From contig CM070912.1 of NCBI GenBank assembly GCA_036417435.1, positions 26,524,055 through 26,588,054 on the forward strand: DNA of 64,000 nucleotides, given 5' to 3'. The translations under genes and the position numbers were made by a program. This document shows, piece by piece, positions 1 through 11,088 of the stretch. This DNA comes from Inia geoffrensis (lineage: Eukaryota > Chordata > Mammalia > Artiodactyla > Iniidae). The notes beneath the pieces are model-generated. The model did no database searches, was not told where the DNA came from, and saw nothing but the letters and a program-made list of their open reading frames with translations. Every line of letters begins with the position of its first letter. Within the stretch, counting starts at the first letter, position 1.

Positions 1-632
1 TGCCGGGGCTCTGCCTGGGTGCAGGGGCTCCTGTGACTCACTGTCCCAACACTGGTTCCTTGATGTGCCAGCTCAGTGGAGAAATTGCACTGCCCCTGCC
101 CATTCCAGCCTGGGAGCAGGGTGCCCCTTCCATCTGTGGGGTCTGGGATCACACAAACCCGGTTCCATTCCAGGCTGTGTCCTGCCAGGTGAGCCCCATC
201 ACCCCTCTGAGTCTCTTTCACCCCCTCCCCCATAAAATAAGGGGATTATTTGACACGTCTGGGACATAGCCTGCCTTCTGTACACAGTCACAGGGATGTC
301 CACACAATTCCCTCCTGCCCCTTTATCTTGGCAGAGATGAAGGACCCTGGACTGCTGGAAGGATCAGAGTAGGGGCTATGAGGTCTGCATAGAGCGTGCC
401 AGATATTCAACCAACAGACGCCCCCCACTCCTGTCCCCCTGGCATCCCCTTGCACTGGTTAAGCATGTCTCACACACACACCCACACCCTTCCTTCCGGC
501 CCCAGGCAACAGGAAGCCCCAAGTGACCCTGGGCAAATCTCTCCCCTTCCCGGCCTCACTTTCCTCATCTCTGGGGACAGAGTTGGATCCAGTGGTCTTG
601 AAGGTCCTTCAGTGTCCAAACTCAAGGATTCT

Positions 633-988
633 CTTTTTTTCTTTTTTTTAATTAGTTAATTTATTTTTGGCTGTGTTAGGTCTTCGTTGCTGCCCACGGG
701 CTTTCTCTAGTTGCGGCGAGCGGGGGCTACTCTTTATTGTGGTGCATGGGCTTCTCCTTGCTGTGGCTTCTCGTTGCGAAGCATGGGCTCTAGGCACAAG
801 GACTTCAGTAGTTGTGGCACATGAGCTCAGTAGTTCTGGCTCACAGGCTCTAGAGCACAGGCTCAGTAGTTGTGGTGCATGGGCTTAGTTGCTCTGCAAC
901 ATGTGGGATCTTCCCAGACCAGGGCTAGAACCCGTGTCCCCTGCATTGGCAAGCAGATTCTTAACCACTGCACCACCAGGGGAGTACC
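633..988 (-). mobile_element. CHR-type tRNA-derived SINE, long form
   Basis: The element is in reverse orientation: a T-rich tail (complement of the A-rich 3' end) at the left and the complement of the tRNA-like head, ending in ccaccaggggagt, at the right. The body repeats tagttgtgg and ggctcagtag phrases typical of the longer cetartiodactyl CHR form. It abuts an L1 3' end. Confidence 0.85.
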
Positions 989-1605
989 CCCCATTTTTTT
1001 TAACAGTTGTATTCAAATATAATTCATATACCATACATTTCACCCATTTAAAAGTACAATTCAGTGGTTTCTAGTATATTTACAGATATGTGCAACCATC
1101 ACTACTATCAATTTTAGAACATCTTCAACATCTCAAAAAGAAACTTGGTACCCATTAGCTATCAGCTCTCCTACCCCACTCTCCACAGCTCCAGACACTA
1201 CAGTCTGCTTTCTGTCTCCTAAATTTCCCTATTTGGACTTTCACATGAATGGAATCATAGAAGATGCTAAATGGCCACTTTCACTTAACGTCACGTTTTC
1301 AAGGTTCATCCATGTCCTGGCCCGTGTCAGTACTTTTTATGGCTGAATGATATTCCGTTATATGGATATACTGCATTTTGTTTGTCTGTTTGTCTGTTGA
1401 TGGACATTTGGATGGTTTCTGCTTTTTGGCTCCTATGAATGAGGCTACATTGAACATTCACGTACAAGTTTTTGTGTGGACGTAGTTCTCTTGGGTACAT
1501 ACCTAGGAGTGGAATTGCTGGATCATAGGTTAACTCTGTGCTTAACTGTTTGAGGAACCACCTGACTGTTCCACCAAGGGTTCCATTCAAGTTTTCCTAA
1601 CTCCT
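989..1605 (-). mobile_element. L1 LINE 3' end, 5'-truncated
   Basis: The minus strand encodes an ORF2 C-terminal remnant with the motif YDPAIPLLGMYP near 1500-1540, a hallmark of mammalian L1 ORF2. The plus strand reads as the antisense of the L1 3' UTR (taacag...ttgtattc...aattcatatacc). Stops and divergence show it is an old, dead copy. Confidence 0.85.
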
Positions 1606-1870
1606 CTGTTAGAGTTCCTGGGGTTAAGAAGAAAAGCGGCCCCCTGTCCAGCTCTCCAGCCTGATGGATTGTTCAGGCCTGTTTGTCCATATTCACATCC
1701 AGCCCCACCTCTGGACCCTGCAATGCACCAGCTCTGATGTCAGGAGATCAGAGTGAAGAGAGGATGAGGATCCCAGAAAGTTCCACGTCCATTGCTTTAA
1801 CCCCTGCCAGGGTCTACCATGCAGGCACTGTAATATTATGGCCATTTTTTGGATAAGAACATTGAGGCTG

Positions 1871-2154
1871 GACTTCCCTGGTGGTGCAGTGGTTAAGAAT
1901 CCGCCTGCAGGGAACACGGGTTCGAGCCCTGGTCCGGGAAAATCCCACATGCCGCAGAGCAGCTAAGCCCACAAGCCACAACTACTGAAGCCCACTCGCC
2001 TAGAGCCCGTGCTCCGCAACAGAAGCCACTGTAATGAGAAGCTCGCACACCGCAACGAAGAGTAGCTCCCACTCACTGCAACTACAGAAAGCCCGTGCGC
2101 AGCAACGAAGACCCAACACAGCCAAAAATAAATAAATTTATTTTTTTAAAAAAA
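1871..2154 (+). mobile_element. CHR-type SINE with target-site duplication
   Basis: The head gacttccctggtggtgcag starts at 1871 and the B-box-like ggttcgagccc follows at about 1920. The tail is A-rich (aaataaataaatttattttt). The 11-base flanks acattgaggct at 1859-1869 and 2157-2167 are a target-site duplication inside an older MIR-like sequence. Confidence 0.92.
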
Positions 2155-2290
2155 GGACATTGAGGCTCTGAGAAATGATAAAACTCACTGGATATCAAAC
2201 AGCTACGTGGTGGCCAAGCTGGGATTTGAACCCAGACTGTCTGAGCCCAGGGTCTGTGCCCGTAACCACCAGTCTACACTGCTACCACCC
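2155..2290 (-). repeat. MIR fragment split by SINE
   Basis: The text around gaggctctgagaaatgat, gggatttgaacccag and cgtaaccacc is the reverse complement of the MIR core and tRNA-like head. Its left part lies before 1869, so the SINE at 1871 landed inside it. Confidence 0.65.
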
Positions 2291-2789
2291 GTTGTCCCTG
2301 CGCTGGTAGGGACTGAGGTGCCCCTCTGGCACCTCATAGGTACAGGGTTCCTGTTCTGCTCTGAGAACTTGGGGGGTGGAGTTCCGATGCTGATGTCTGT
2401 GACCCCAGGGGACAGTAGGGGTGGGGAGGGGCCTGCCCCAGGCCCCTCATCTCAGTTGGCTCCCATGTCAGTTCATGTTGCTTAAGCCATCTGGCTGATT
2501 AGCTATGGCTGTGTTTCCGGGAACATGAAAATGAGCTGATTCCCCAAACAGCTGTGCCCCTTGCTCCCTTGGCTCCCCTGCCTGCCTCCCCCTGGGGTCT
2601 GTCCTCAGCTAGAGGGCCTGGGAGGCGGGAGGGGACAGCTGGGCAGGGCCACACTCATGGTCGCCGCAAAAGGGAGGCCCTTCGTCCTACTTTACAGACA
2701 AGGAAAAGTAGGAAGGCCACTGGGGGCGTCACACAGGCTGGGTCTGTCCAGGGCATCTCCAGCTACCTCTCTGAGTCCCAGAAGGCCTT
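2291..2789. other. Unique sequence, nothing recognised
   Basis: GC-rich unique DNA between repeats. The short open frames here have no recognisable domain and no convincing splice context. Confidence 0.6.
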
Positions 2790-3885
2790 CTTTTTAACAG
2801 CTTTATTGAGATTTACTTACATCCCCCAAAATTCATTTGTTTAAAGTGCACAATTCTACCAATTTTAGTAAATTCAGGAGTTGTGCTATCATCACCACAG
2901 TCTAATTTTTCAACACTTTCACCACCCCAAAAAGAAACCCCGTGCCCATTTGCAGTCATTCCCACAGCTACCCCCAGCTCCAGACACCCACTAATCTACT
3001 TTATGTTTCTATAGATTTACCTTTTCTGGATATTTTATATACATGGAATCATACAATACGTGGTCTTTTGTGACTGGCTTTTTTCACTTAGAGTGTCTTT
3101 GAGGTTCATGCGTGTTGTAGCAGGTATCAGAATTCACTCCTTTTTTGTGGCTGAATAATATTCCTTTGTGTGAATAGACCATGTTTTGTTTCTCCATTCA
3201 TGAGGTGATGGACATTTGAGTGATTTCCACTTTTTGGCTCTTGTGAATAGTGGTGCTATGAGCATGCTCCTACAAGTCTACGCAGATGTGTGTTTTCATT
3301 ACTCTTTAATTTCGTAGATAGTCAGGTGTGGAATTGCTGGGTCATATGGTAATTCTCTGTTTAACTTTTTTTTTTTACTTGAAGTCAAGTTGATTTACAA
3401 TGTTGTGCCCATCTCTGCTGTACAGCAAAGTGACTCAGTTATACACAGAGACATTCTTGTTTTATATATATTCTTTTACATTGTGGTTTATCACAGGATA
3501 TTGAATATAGTTCCCTGTCCTGTACAATAGGACCTTGCTGTTTATCTGTTTAACTTTTTGAAGAATGGCCAACCTGTTTTACAGAATGGCTGCTCTATTT
3601 TACATGAAGTTTCCAGTTCCTTCTGTATCCTTGCCAGCATCTTTATCTGTCTTTTTGATTCTAGATATCTGAGTGAGTGTGAAGGGGCATCGAATTCTAA
3701 TTCTGATTGGCATCTTCTCTGATGGCTAATGATGCTGAGCATCTTTTCATGGTCTTGTTGGCCTGTTGTAAAGCTTTTTTGGAGAAATGTCCATTCACAT
3801 ATTTTGCTCGCTTTTGATTGGGTTATTTTCTTCCTGTTGAATTGTAAGAACTCTTTATATATTCTGGATATAAATCGCAGGAGGG
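2790..3885 (-). mobile_element. L1 LINE 3' region with internal insertion
   Basis: A long antisense L1 3' segment begins with tttttaacagctttattgag and runs through the tgaataatattcc and gatggacatttgag phrases to gatggctaatgatgctgag and the attgggttattttc block near 3820. A younger LINE fragment interrupts it at 3371-3544. The minus-strand open frame at 3542-3988 is mainly this L1 and is not a gene. Confidence 0.85.
3371..3544 (-). mobile_element. Cetartiodactyl L1 3' fragment nested in older L1
   Basis: The motifs tgatttacaatgttgtg, gtacagcaaagtgactcag and tattgaatatagttccctg are the complement of a young L1 3' end common in cetartiodactyls. The 15-base duplication tctgtttaacttttt flanks it at 3356-3370 and 3545-3559, so the insertion borders are clear. 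Confidence 0.85.
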
Positions 3886-5755
3886 CATTGAATGTCTGTT
3901 TCCAGTGCAGGTCCTGGGGGTGGTGAGAACCCACAGTGGGTCTCTGCCTGGACCACTGAGTCAGCTCTTTCTGGAGCCAGAGTCCCAACTGGCTCAGCTG
4001 GGGAGGGCTCAGAGGAAAACCTCAGAGCTCCCGGGGTCTATGGGCCCCAGCTGGCTTGGGATTGTGGTCAGAGTCAGGAGTAAGTGGGGGTCTGTTCTTC
4101 TGACAGATGGGGAGATCCTCACCTCTGACCCCTCACTCCTCACCTGCTCCCTTCTAGTGAGGGGGTCTCTGTAGCCCTGGCCTTGTCTACCTCAGAGCCT
4201 CCAAGCCTGACCTTGACCCCAGCCCCCGCCAGAGGGCCTCAAAGTGGCCTTTTGGGGTTCATGCCCAGCTACAGAACCCCAGTCTGGGAGCCGTCAGCTC
4301 TCCAGGGCACCCTTTCCTTTATCCTTCCCCCACCTGGCCCCCCAAGCATTAGGAGCTGCTGCTTTGAAGATGCCCATGTGAGCCCAGAGGTAACCAGACC
4401 CCGTTTTGTTCACCCATCACAGACACGGGGAGAAGGGGGTGTGTCTGTCCCCCAAGGGCTGTGGTCCACCCTTACTGCTTTGGGCCTGGGCCCTGTGAAC
4501 GTGTGACCCTTTGCTGGAGAAAATCCCCCAGCAAAAGGGGCTTTCCAGGGCCTGGGCAGAAGGCCTGGCTTTTGCTCTGGCACCTGACGTGGGTTGGCTG
4601 AGAGCAGCAGTGAGAGGCACCCTGAACAGTTGACACAGTCCTGTCCCAAAGTGATGGCGTTAGAAGCCCTGGGTTCAGATTCCCTCCCTGCCCCTTGGCA
4701 GATGACACTGTTAACTCTGCACCTCAGTTTCTTCTCCCGCACGATGGGACATGATCCATCCCATAGTGCTGGCTGTGGCCGAGGAACCAGGGAGTCTGTC
4801 TGGCTAAGAGATAACTGAGACAGTGGTTCCGGGCTGACCCCGTTCATCACCTGACTCCTCCTCCCTGAGCCCCACCTGGGCGTCACCTCCAACACCTCCT
4901 CCAGGCGGGGTGATGGAGTTGCCCTTTGGGTTTCTGTGGCCCCATGTATGGCCTGGGTCGCAACACTGGTCACGCTGTCTACCGTTGTCTGTCTGTCTCC
5001 GTGGCTGATCTGGGGCTCCTGAGGGCAGGGGTGTGCCACGTTCACCTCTGTGTCCTTAGCTTCTCATCTGACCTGTCCCAGAGTGGGCAACCAGGACCGA
5101 ATGTCTGAGCCAACAACCCCTCCTCCCCTGGGGATCCTGGGTTCAGGGATTCCGTTGGCCGGGCACAGGGTCTCAGGACGGGTGGGCTTCATCCTTGTCT
5201 TAGGTAGCCGGGGATGGTGCCAGGCTGGGCTCAGGGCCAGCAGGGGAAGCCTGTGGGGCTGGCCTCTTGTTCTGCTGTCCCTGCCAGTGTGTGGGCGGGG
5301 ATTTTCTTAGAGCAAGGCCAGCCTGGGCTGGGTGCATCTGCACGCTGATGCTCTGGGGCCTGGGCCTTCTCACCATCCTGGCTTGGCACTGATGAGGATT
5401 CTCCGCTCAGCCCAGCCCTGACTGGCTGGCGGCTCCTTCTTGCCAGACTAGATGCCCAGTGGAGTTGACCCCCCAGCCCTGGGGTTTGCTGTCACGACTC
5501 TTCCATTTCCTAAAAGGAATGAAATCTGGTAGGCAGGGGACCAGGACAGGGTGTGTACAGCTGGGACTTGGATGGATGGCCCAACCTCCCTATTCCCGTC
5601 CCAAACTCAGCGGGTGTCACAGCACCGTCACGCTCTGTGTGTTTCTTCATCTGTAACGTTGATGTCAAGTGCGTATTAATCACTAGCAGTCAACACTCCC
5701 ATCCCCCCATCCTGTACCCCCTGTACCAAGATAAGGGATGTGCATACATTTTAAA
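3886..5755. other. Mostly unique sequence with one MIR trace
   Basis: GC-rich DNA with no recognised exon. A MIR-like stretch lies at about 4645-4760 (gccctgggttcagattcc, cacctcagtttcttc). A 211-codon minus-strand frame at 4410-5045 shows no known domain, is low in complexity and overlaps open frames on the other strand, so it is not called a gene. Confidence 0.6.
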
Positions 5756-5945
5756 GGGGTAGTGTGGTGGCCTATCCCCCAGGAGCTGAATTGCCTGGGT
5801 TTGAATCCCACCTTGGACCGTCACCAAGCAACTCTCTGAGCCTCAGTTCCTCGCCTGTTCTGGCTCTCTCTCGAAGATACAGAGTCATAATGTACATAAG
5901 GCACGCTCAGTGTGGTGCCTGGTCCACGAGTACTCAGTGAATGCA
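5756..5945 (+). repeat. MIR
   Basis: The order tgcctgggtttgaatccca, ctctgagcctcagttcc and gtgcctggtcc...tactcagtg follows the MIR consensus from the tRNA-like head through the core. Confidence 0.75.
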
Positions 5946-6150
5946 GGTGCCAGGCAGCGGCAGAGGAGCCCCTGCAAAGCCCTGGCTCTCCGAGCCTTCC
6001 TCCAATCCTTGGTGTGCTGGCTGTCCTGTGGCTGCCTTTCCTCACGGGTGTGAGGTGACAGCCAGCGGCCAGGGGGCCACCTGCTTCTTGCTCGCTGTCC
6101 TGGGTTGGGGAAGCATTTCTTCCCACAATTGGCTAATGAGAGTCCTAAGT

Positions 6151-6342
6151 AGGGTTGCCAGATAGACTACAAGACACCCGGTTATTCAGATCCACAATGA
6201 GTAAATGTTTAGTGTAAGTATATCCCAAATGTTACATGGCTATACTTATACTAAAAAAAAAAAAATGTATTTGTTGTTGGGGTGCAATTCAAATTTAGCT
6301 CGGTGTCCGCCTGTATTTTTATTTTTGCTAAATCTAGTCCTG
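6151..6342. mobile_element. Palindromic MITE-like DNA element
   Basis: Two arms are imperfect inverted repeats of each other. The left arm has agggttgccagat, gacacccgg and tagtgtaagtat. The complement of the right arm gives ggacaccgag and agtataagtat. The centre is an A-run at about 6252. This fits an old non-autonomous DNA transposon; no family is asserted. Confidence 0.65.
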
Positions 6343-7977
6343 ATGTGCTTCACTCCCACCCGGGGCCTGGGGCCAGCCCTGGGCTAACTGATTTAGGGTG
6401 TGCGGGGTTGGGATCGATCTAAGCTAATTAAGGTTCGGGCTGGGGTTGGGAATGCGTGTGGGGTCCATCTCTCACAACCACTGGCCTGAAGGGGCTGCCG
6501 GCGAGATCACGCTGGCTCTCCACAATTGGGAAAGTGCCAGTTACCGTCTCTGCCCACCTAGAGAGAGACTTCACCTAGAATGAAAAGTCTAGAAATTCAG
6601 GCGATGTCTGAATCTCGGTCCTTCCTTGTCCCTCTTTAAACGGGAGCCTCGCCCATTTCACAGATGGGGAGACTGAGGCAGGGAGCCTGGGAAGGGAGGT
6701 GACCAGCCGGATGGCTGTGGCTTTTCTGACACTGGGACCGCTGGACAGCACCTGTTGGCATCTCTTCATCTGTTAGCATCTGGAATTTTTCCAGGGCTGG
6801 ATGGTGTTATTCGTGCCTATCAACCGTGAAAGTATGAACACCCACCACTTTGGTCCAGGAATGAGGAGGGCATTGCTAGTCATCGTTGTGCCTTCCTGGG
6901 GGCCCAAGATGCGCCGGCAGCCATCCTGGGAGCTTGCAGGAAGTGAAATCCCCTGTGGGAGGGTTATTCCTACTTGCAGTAGAAGCTCAGGCTCAGGAAA
7001 CCGCCAGCCCAGGTTACATGGTGACTTGGCCACAAGGCTGGAGCTCAACTCCAGGGCCCCTGGCTTCTAATCTAAGTGGGCTTCTTTCTAGTCAACAGCC
7101 CACTGCCCTCTGGACTTGGGTTTCAAGAATTTCTTCCCAAGGGAGATATGGGGGCACTCAGCACTGTAACCCCACATTGAGTGCTGGGTTGAAGGAATGT
7201 GCTAGGGCTCCCCCCACCTTTGGAAAGCCTGGAAAGGGAACCTCCAGGGTGTGGGGTTGAGAGAGCAACTGAGACCCTTTTCTCAGAGGCTGGACAGAAT
7301 GGGGCACTTGTATTCCTGGTGAGGTATATGATGGTTTTAGATGTACACGGGTGAGCCGTGTTTTATGTTTATAGTTATCAATTTACCATAAAGCTGTAGG
7401 CAGGGGAGAAGTATAAGTAGCCCCTCAGAGCGAGTTTACCACATAGTGGTAGAATATTTCCATTTCCAATAAATAAAGAATGTTTTTTTTTTAAAGCGGT
7501 CCTATTATGAAGGGTATTAGGTAAGTGATGATGGAGTGATAGGTGTGGATACAGCAGACCTTAAAGGCTAGGGAGCCAGTGATGACGTTGGGCAAAGTGG
7601 CCTTGGTGGAAGCAGCTAGAAGCCAAAGCCTCCGCCCTGGACTTCCTGGCTGTGGCCGCAGCCAAGCTCTACTGATGGGGTTGGAAAGAGTGACTCCCAG
7701 CTGGCCTGCCTCGGAGGTCAGGGTGACCGTGAGCGGGACACTGTGCCTGCCACACGGCCATGCCCACCTGTCCTGGCCAGCAGCTCCTGTGGCCCCTGGG
7801 GCTTGATCCCCGTGGCCCTTATGTGGGTCAGGGGCCTGGGGCTCCCCATCCCTAGGCTTGGGCCCCACGGAACAGACTCCCGCTGCTGACATGTGGGGGA
7901 ACCCCTCAGGGCTGCATCAACTTCCCCCTGGGTCCCCCCACTGCTTGCATCTGGCCCATGTGTGCTCTTTCATCCTC
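6343..7977. other. Unique sequence with weak MIR traces
   Basis: No gene recognised. Short MIR-like pieces lie at about 6650-6710 (cccatttcacagatgggg) and 6970-7060 (gctcaggctcaggaaac, ggctggagctcaactcc). A T-run sits near 7482. Confidence 0.5.
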
Positions 7978-8183
7978 TTTTTTTTTTTTTTGAGGTACAA
8001 GGGCCTCTCACTGTTGTGGCCTCTCCCGTTGCGGAGCACAGGCTCTGGACACGCAGGCTCTGTGGCCACGGCTCACGGGCCCAGCCGCTCTGCGGCATGT
8101 GGGATCTTCCCGGACCGTGGCACGAACCCACGTCCCCTACATTGGCAGGCAGACGCTCAACCACTGCGCCACCAGGGAAGCCC
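7978..8183 (-). mobile_element. CHR-type SINE, young form
   Basis: The poly-T left end is followed by gggcctctcactgttgtgg and ctcccgttgcggagcacag, ending in gccaccagggaagccc. This is the complement of the roughly 200-base cetacean form. It sits about 250 bases from a second copy in the same orientation. Confidence 0.93.
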
Positions 8184-8284
8184 TCTCTCTCACCCTCTTG
8201 ACAGGACCCTAGGGGGCAAGGTGGTGCGAGCTGTGACCCATTTTACAGATGTCTCCTGGCCAGCTGGTGTGTCTAAAGTAGCGT

Positions 8285-8425
8285 GAAGTTCAGACTGCAG
8301 GGGACTGGGTTCCAGCTCCGCTACCTCCTCGCCGAGTTTCTTTTTTGAGGCCCTGTACAAATTAAATAAGATAAAATAGAAGGGCACGTCTAGCAGGGCC
8401 TGGCATACAGCAAGCGCCAGATAAG
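8285..8425 (+). repeat. MIR, 3' part cut by SINE
   Basis: The phrases actgggttccagctccgctac, aattaaataagataaaat and gggcctggcatacagcaag match the MIR core. The sequence resumes after the SINE at 8647 with aagtgcatattttt. Confidence 0.65.
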
Positions 8426-8431
8426 TGCATA

Positions 8432-8646
8432 TATATATATATATTTTTTTTTTTGCGTTACGCGGGCCTCTCACTGTTGTGGCCTCTCCCGTTGCGGAAC
8501 ACAGGCTCCGGACGCGCAGGCTCAGCGGCCATGGCTCACGGGCCCAGCCGCTCCGCGGCATGTGGGATCTTCCAGGACCGGGGCACGAACCCGTGTCCCC
8601 TGCATCGGCAGGCGGACTCTCAACCACTGCGCCACCAGGGAAGCCC
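8432..8646 (-). mobile_element. CHR-type SINE, young form, in MIR
   Basis: The left end is a TA microsatellite plus T-run (8430-8455). The right end is gccaccagggaagccc. The duplicated target taagtgcatat occurs at 8422-8432 and 8647-8657. The minus strand reads as the full cetacean SINE. Confidence 0.94.
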
Positions 8647-8659
8647 TAAGTGCATATTT

Positions 8660-9285
8660 TTGGTGTTGCTGTTGTTCAGACTCTGGTCTTCCTTTGTCCT
8701 TCATTCACACGCATTTTGGGAGTGTCCCTAGACATCAGGCTTTGGAGGGGCAGAGAGCGAGTTGCCCAGCCAGGTGACCTCAGGGAGGACGGCAGGTGAC
8801 AGGGTGGTGTTTCCACCCACCCTCCGCGCCTTCCTTGCTCGGGCCTGGGCCAAGCTCAGGTGATGGAATATGATGTCTGGGAGACGGAGAAATGGGACAG
8901 AGACCCTTGGGGTCAAGCACTGTCTTAACGAACGGTCAGCTCTGGCTGGGGGGAGGGGTCCCCCTTGTCCGTGCTTCACTCTGTGGGTCTGAGGTGCTTC
9001 TTCTAGGGGATGAGTCCCCAGCTAAAGGCCAGGAGGAAGGAGGGGGATCCCTGGGACACGTGGAGACCTGGCGTGCCATCCCTGGGCGCTGCACAGTGTG
9101 CCATCCTTCCATTGTGGGAATGACTTGATAGCAGACATGCCCTTGACCCCTTCCAGGTGTCAGGAGCATGGCTAAAGGTACAGACTTATATATCACTGAA
9201 TGGGATCCACTTTTAGAGGCACCATGATAGAATTGACACTGGGTCCACAGGAGCTAATTCTACTGGGAGAAGAGGGGGTGGAAAG
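8660..9285. other. Unique sequence, nothing recognised
   Basis: No repeat or exon could be supported. The opposing open frames here overlap each other and look random. Confidence 0.5.
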
Positions 9286-9510
9286 GGGGCAGGATGAGTT
9301 TCAGGGGTGAGATGTCTGCAGAGGACTTGGGACAAAGCAGTAAAATCAGTCTAAAGGGCTACTTGTACTATACCCCCCTACAAGGTGGAGGGAGCAGCCT
9401 GTGCAAGGGCCCTGGGGTTTGAAAGCACTGTGATGTCAGCCCAGTTGGGTGGCATGAAATTTATCAAACTGTTGTTGCTTTATGGATGGAGTAAGGTTGG
9501 GGTCAGCTGA
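9286..9510 (-). mobile_element. L2 LINE fragment
   Basis: The phrase cctgtgcaagggccctgggg and the following gtcagcccagttgggtggcatgaa match the antisense L2 3' region, seen again at 10.7-11.0 and 18.9-19.2 kb. Confidence 0.6.
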
Positions 9511-9989
9511 GAGATGGGTAGGCTGCCCTTCTGGGACGCTGGGCACTGTGTGTCTCCCTGCTCCCAGCGCAGGCTGGAAGATCACGGTTTTTGCAGAAAA
9601 CGTCTCAGTGGCTTTCTCTCCCTGAGGAACGTTGTCATCTGGGGTCTGAAGAAGAAGATTGAGCCTCTTAGTGCTCCCCATGTTTGCAGAGCAGCCAGAA
9701 GGGTAACCCCTCCCCAGGTCTGGGGGCAAAGGTTGTGTCCCCTGTAGGCTGGCCCCTGTGAGCAGAGCTGTCTGTGTGCCAGGCCCTGCTGACCCACGGC
9801 CTGTACGTGTGGATCACGACACCCCCCCAGGCCGCCTCTGGGGCCACCCCAGCAGGGCCGCGGGCAGCTGCTCCCTGGCCTGCAGCTGGGGCTGCAGTGG
9901 GAAGGCTCCTGGCTTCCTGCTGGTTCTTTCCTCATCTCCTTCCCCTCCTCTGGGGCATATAGGGGAAGGTAAATTGGGGGAGTGGGTCT

Positions 9990-10125
9990 CTTGCCTTTTC
10001 TGCTGTGTAATTTTGATGGGAGATCCTTGGCCTCTCTGAGCCTCGGTTTCCTCATCTGAAAAGTCGGGACACCACAGCCTGCCCCCCCGAGTCTGTTACA
10101 AGTGTGAAACAAGGCAGGATTTGCC
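9990..10125 (+). repeat. MIR fragment
   Basis: The text cctctctgagcctcggtttcc followed by tcatctgaaaagtcgggac is the conserved MIR core. Confidence 0.7.
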
Positions 10126-10329
10126 TGGAGCCCACAGAGCTGGACTTGGGACTCAGGCAGCTGCCTGTGGGGCAGTGCTTCAACCTCTGCAGAGGGAATC
10201 AATGCGGGCATGCCCCGTGGGGTGCAGGGGCACCCAGGAGGCACTATTTCAGACACAGCACTGCCTTGCCACTAAGACATTTTTTTTTTCTCAGATGTGA
10301 AGAATTTCTGAAATCTGAGTGTCTTCCGA

Positions 10330-11060
10330 ATAGCACCCCTGTTTAATGAGCACTGGCATTGCCTGTGTTTATTGGTGCCCAGGTGCTCGTGGGGCACCTG
10401 GGAATGCAGCAGAGAAGGAGACAGATGAAGCCCCTGGCTTTGTGGAGCTCACATCCATGGTGCGGGAAGGTGGAGGAAAAGGAATACATTAGCAAGATTA
10501 TGTCAGGGAGCCATGAGTTACAGAAGGAAATAAAATAAGGCAAAGGGAGAGAGAGCAACCAGGGAGGGACCTTGGGGAGACCTGCCCTGGAGAATTGTGG
10601 AGGTAAGGATTCTCTAAGGAGGTGACTTTTGAACTGAGCCCTGAAGGGGGAGAATTAATACAGGGTCCAAAGATAGGCATCCCCGGCTGAAGTTGCCTGG
10701 GCAAAGGCCCTGAGGTACAAAATAGCCTGCAAGGTTGGCCCGATTGGGTGGCTTGAAGCCAATGAAGGTGTCACTTTACTAAGGAGTAAAGTTGAGGTCT
10801 GCTGAGAGATGTGTGCTCCCCACCACCCCCACCCCCAGCTCAAGCTGTGGCAAGATCTGCTGAGAAAGCATTCCAGGCAGAGGGAATGGCATGTGCAAAG
10901 GTCTTGAGACAGGAGGGAGCTTGGCACCTTCAGGAGATGAAAGAGGGTCAGTGAGGCTGTTGCAGAGTGAAATGAGGGAGGGGGTAACACTCAGAGAGGT
11001 TGCCAGGGGCCTCGTCATTACTGGACCTGTAGGCCTTGGGGATGAGTTGGGATTTGAACC
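10330..11060 (-). mobile_element. L2 LINE 3' region, nearly continuous
   Basis: The region starts with gtgtttattggtgcccagg and gagctcacatccatgg, passes gaggtgacttttgaactgag and agccctgaaggg, and ends with attccaggcagagggaatgg, atgtgcaaaggtcttgagac and gtaggccttgg. This is the classic antisense L2 order. Part of the block is duplicated (cf. 10,680-10,780 and 10,870-11,030). Confidence 0.75.
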
Positions 11061-11062
11061 CT

Positions 11063-11088
11063 TATATATATATATATATTTTTTTTGT
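11063..11088. repeat. (TA)n microsatellite plus T-run
   Basis: About eight TA units followed by a T-run, at the right edge of the L2 copy. Confidence 0.9.

Noticed and set aside
1871..2154. A/B-box-like sequences considered as a tRNA gene
   Set aside because: They are the tRNA-like head of a SINE; no complete cloverleaf or anticodon arm is supported.
4410..5045. 211-codon minus-strand frame
   Set aside because: No domain; overlapping frames in other phases are also open, as expected in GC-rich DNA.
7893..8649. Similar predicted proteins (GPLTVVASPVAEHRL, CGIFPDRGTNPCPLHRQ) recurring at 7.9, 8.5, 22.0, 54.0 and 54.4 kb, as if from a gene family
   Set aside because: They are translations of CHR SINE copies, mostly antisense; poly-A/T tails and target duplications bound them.
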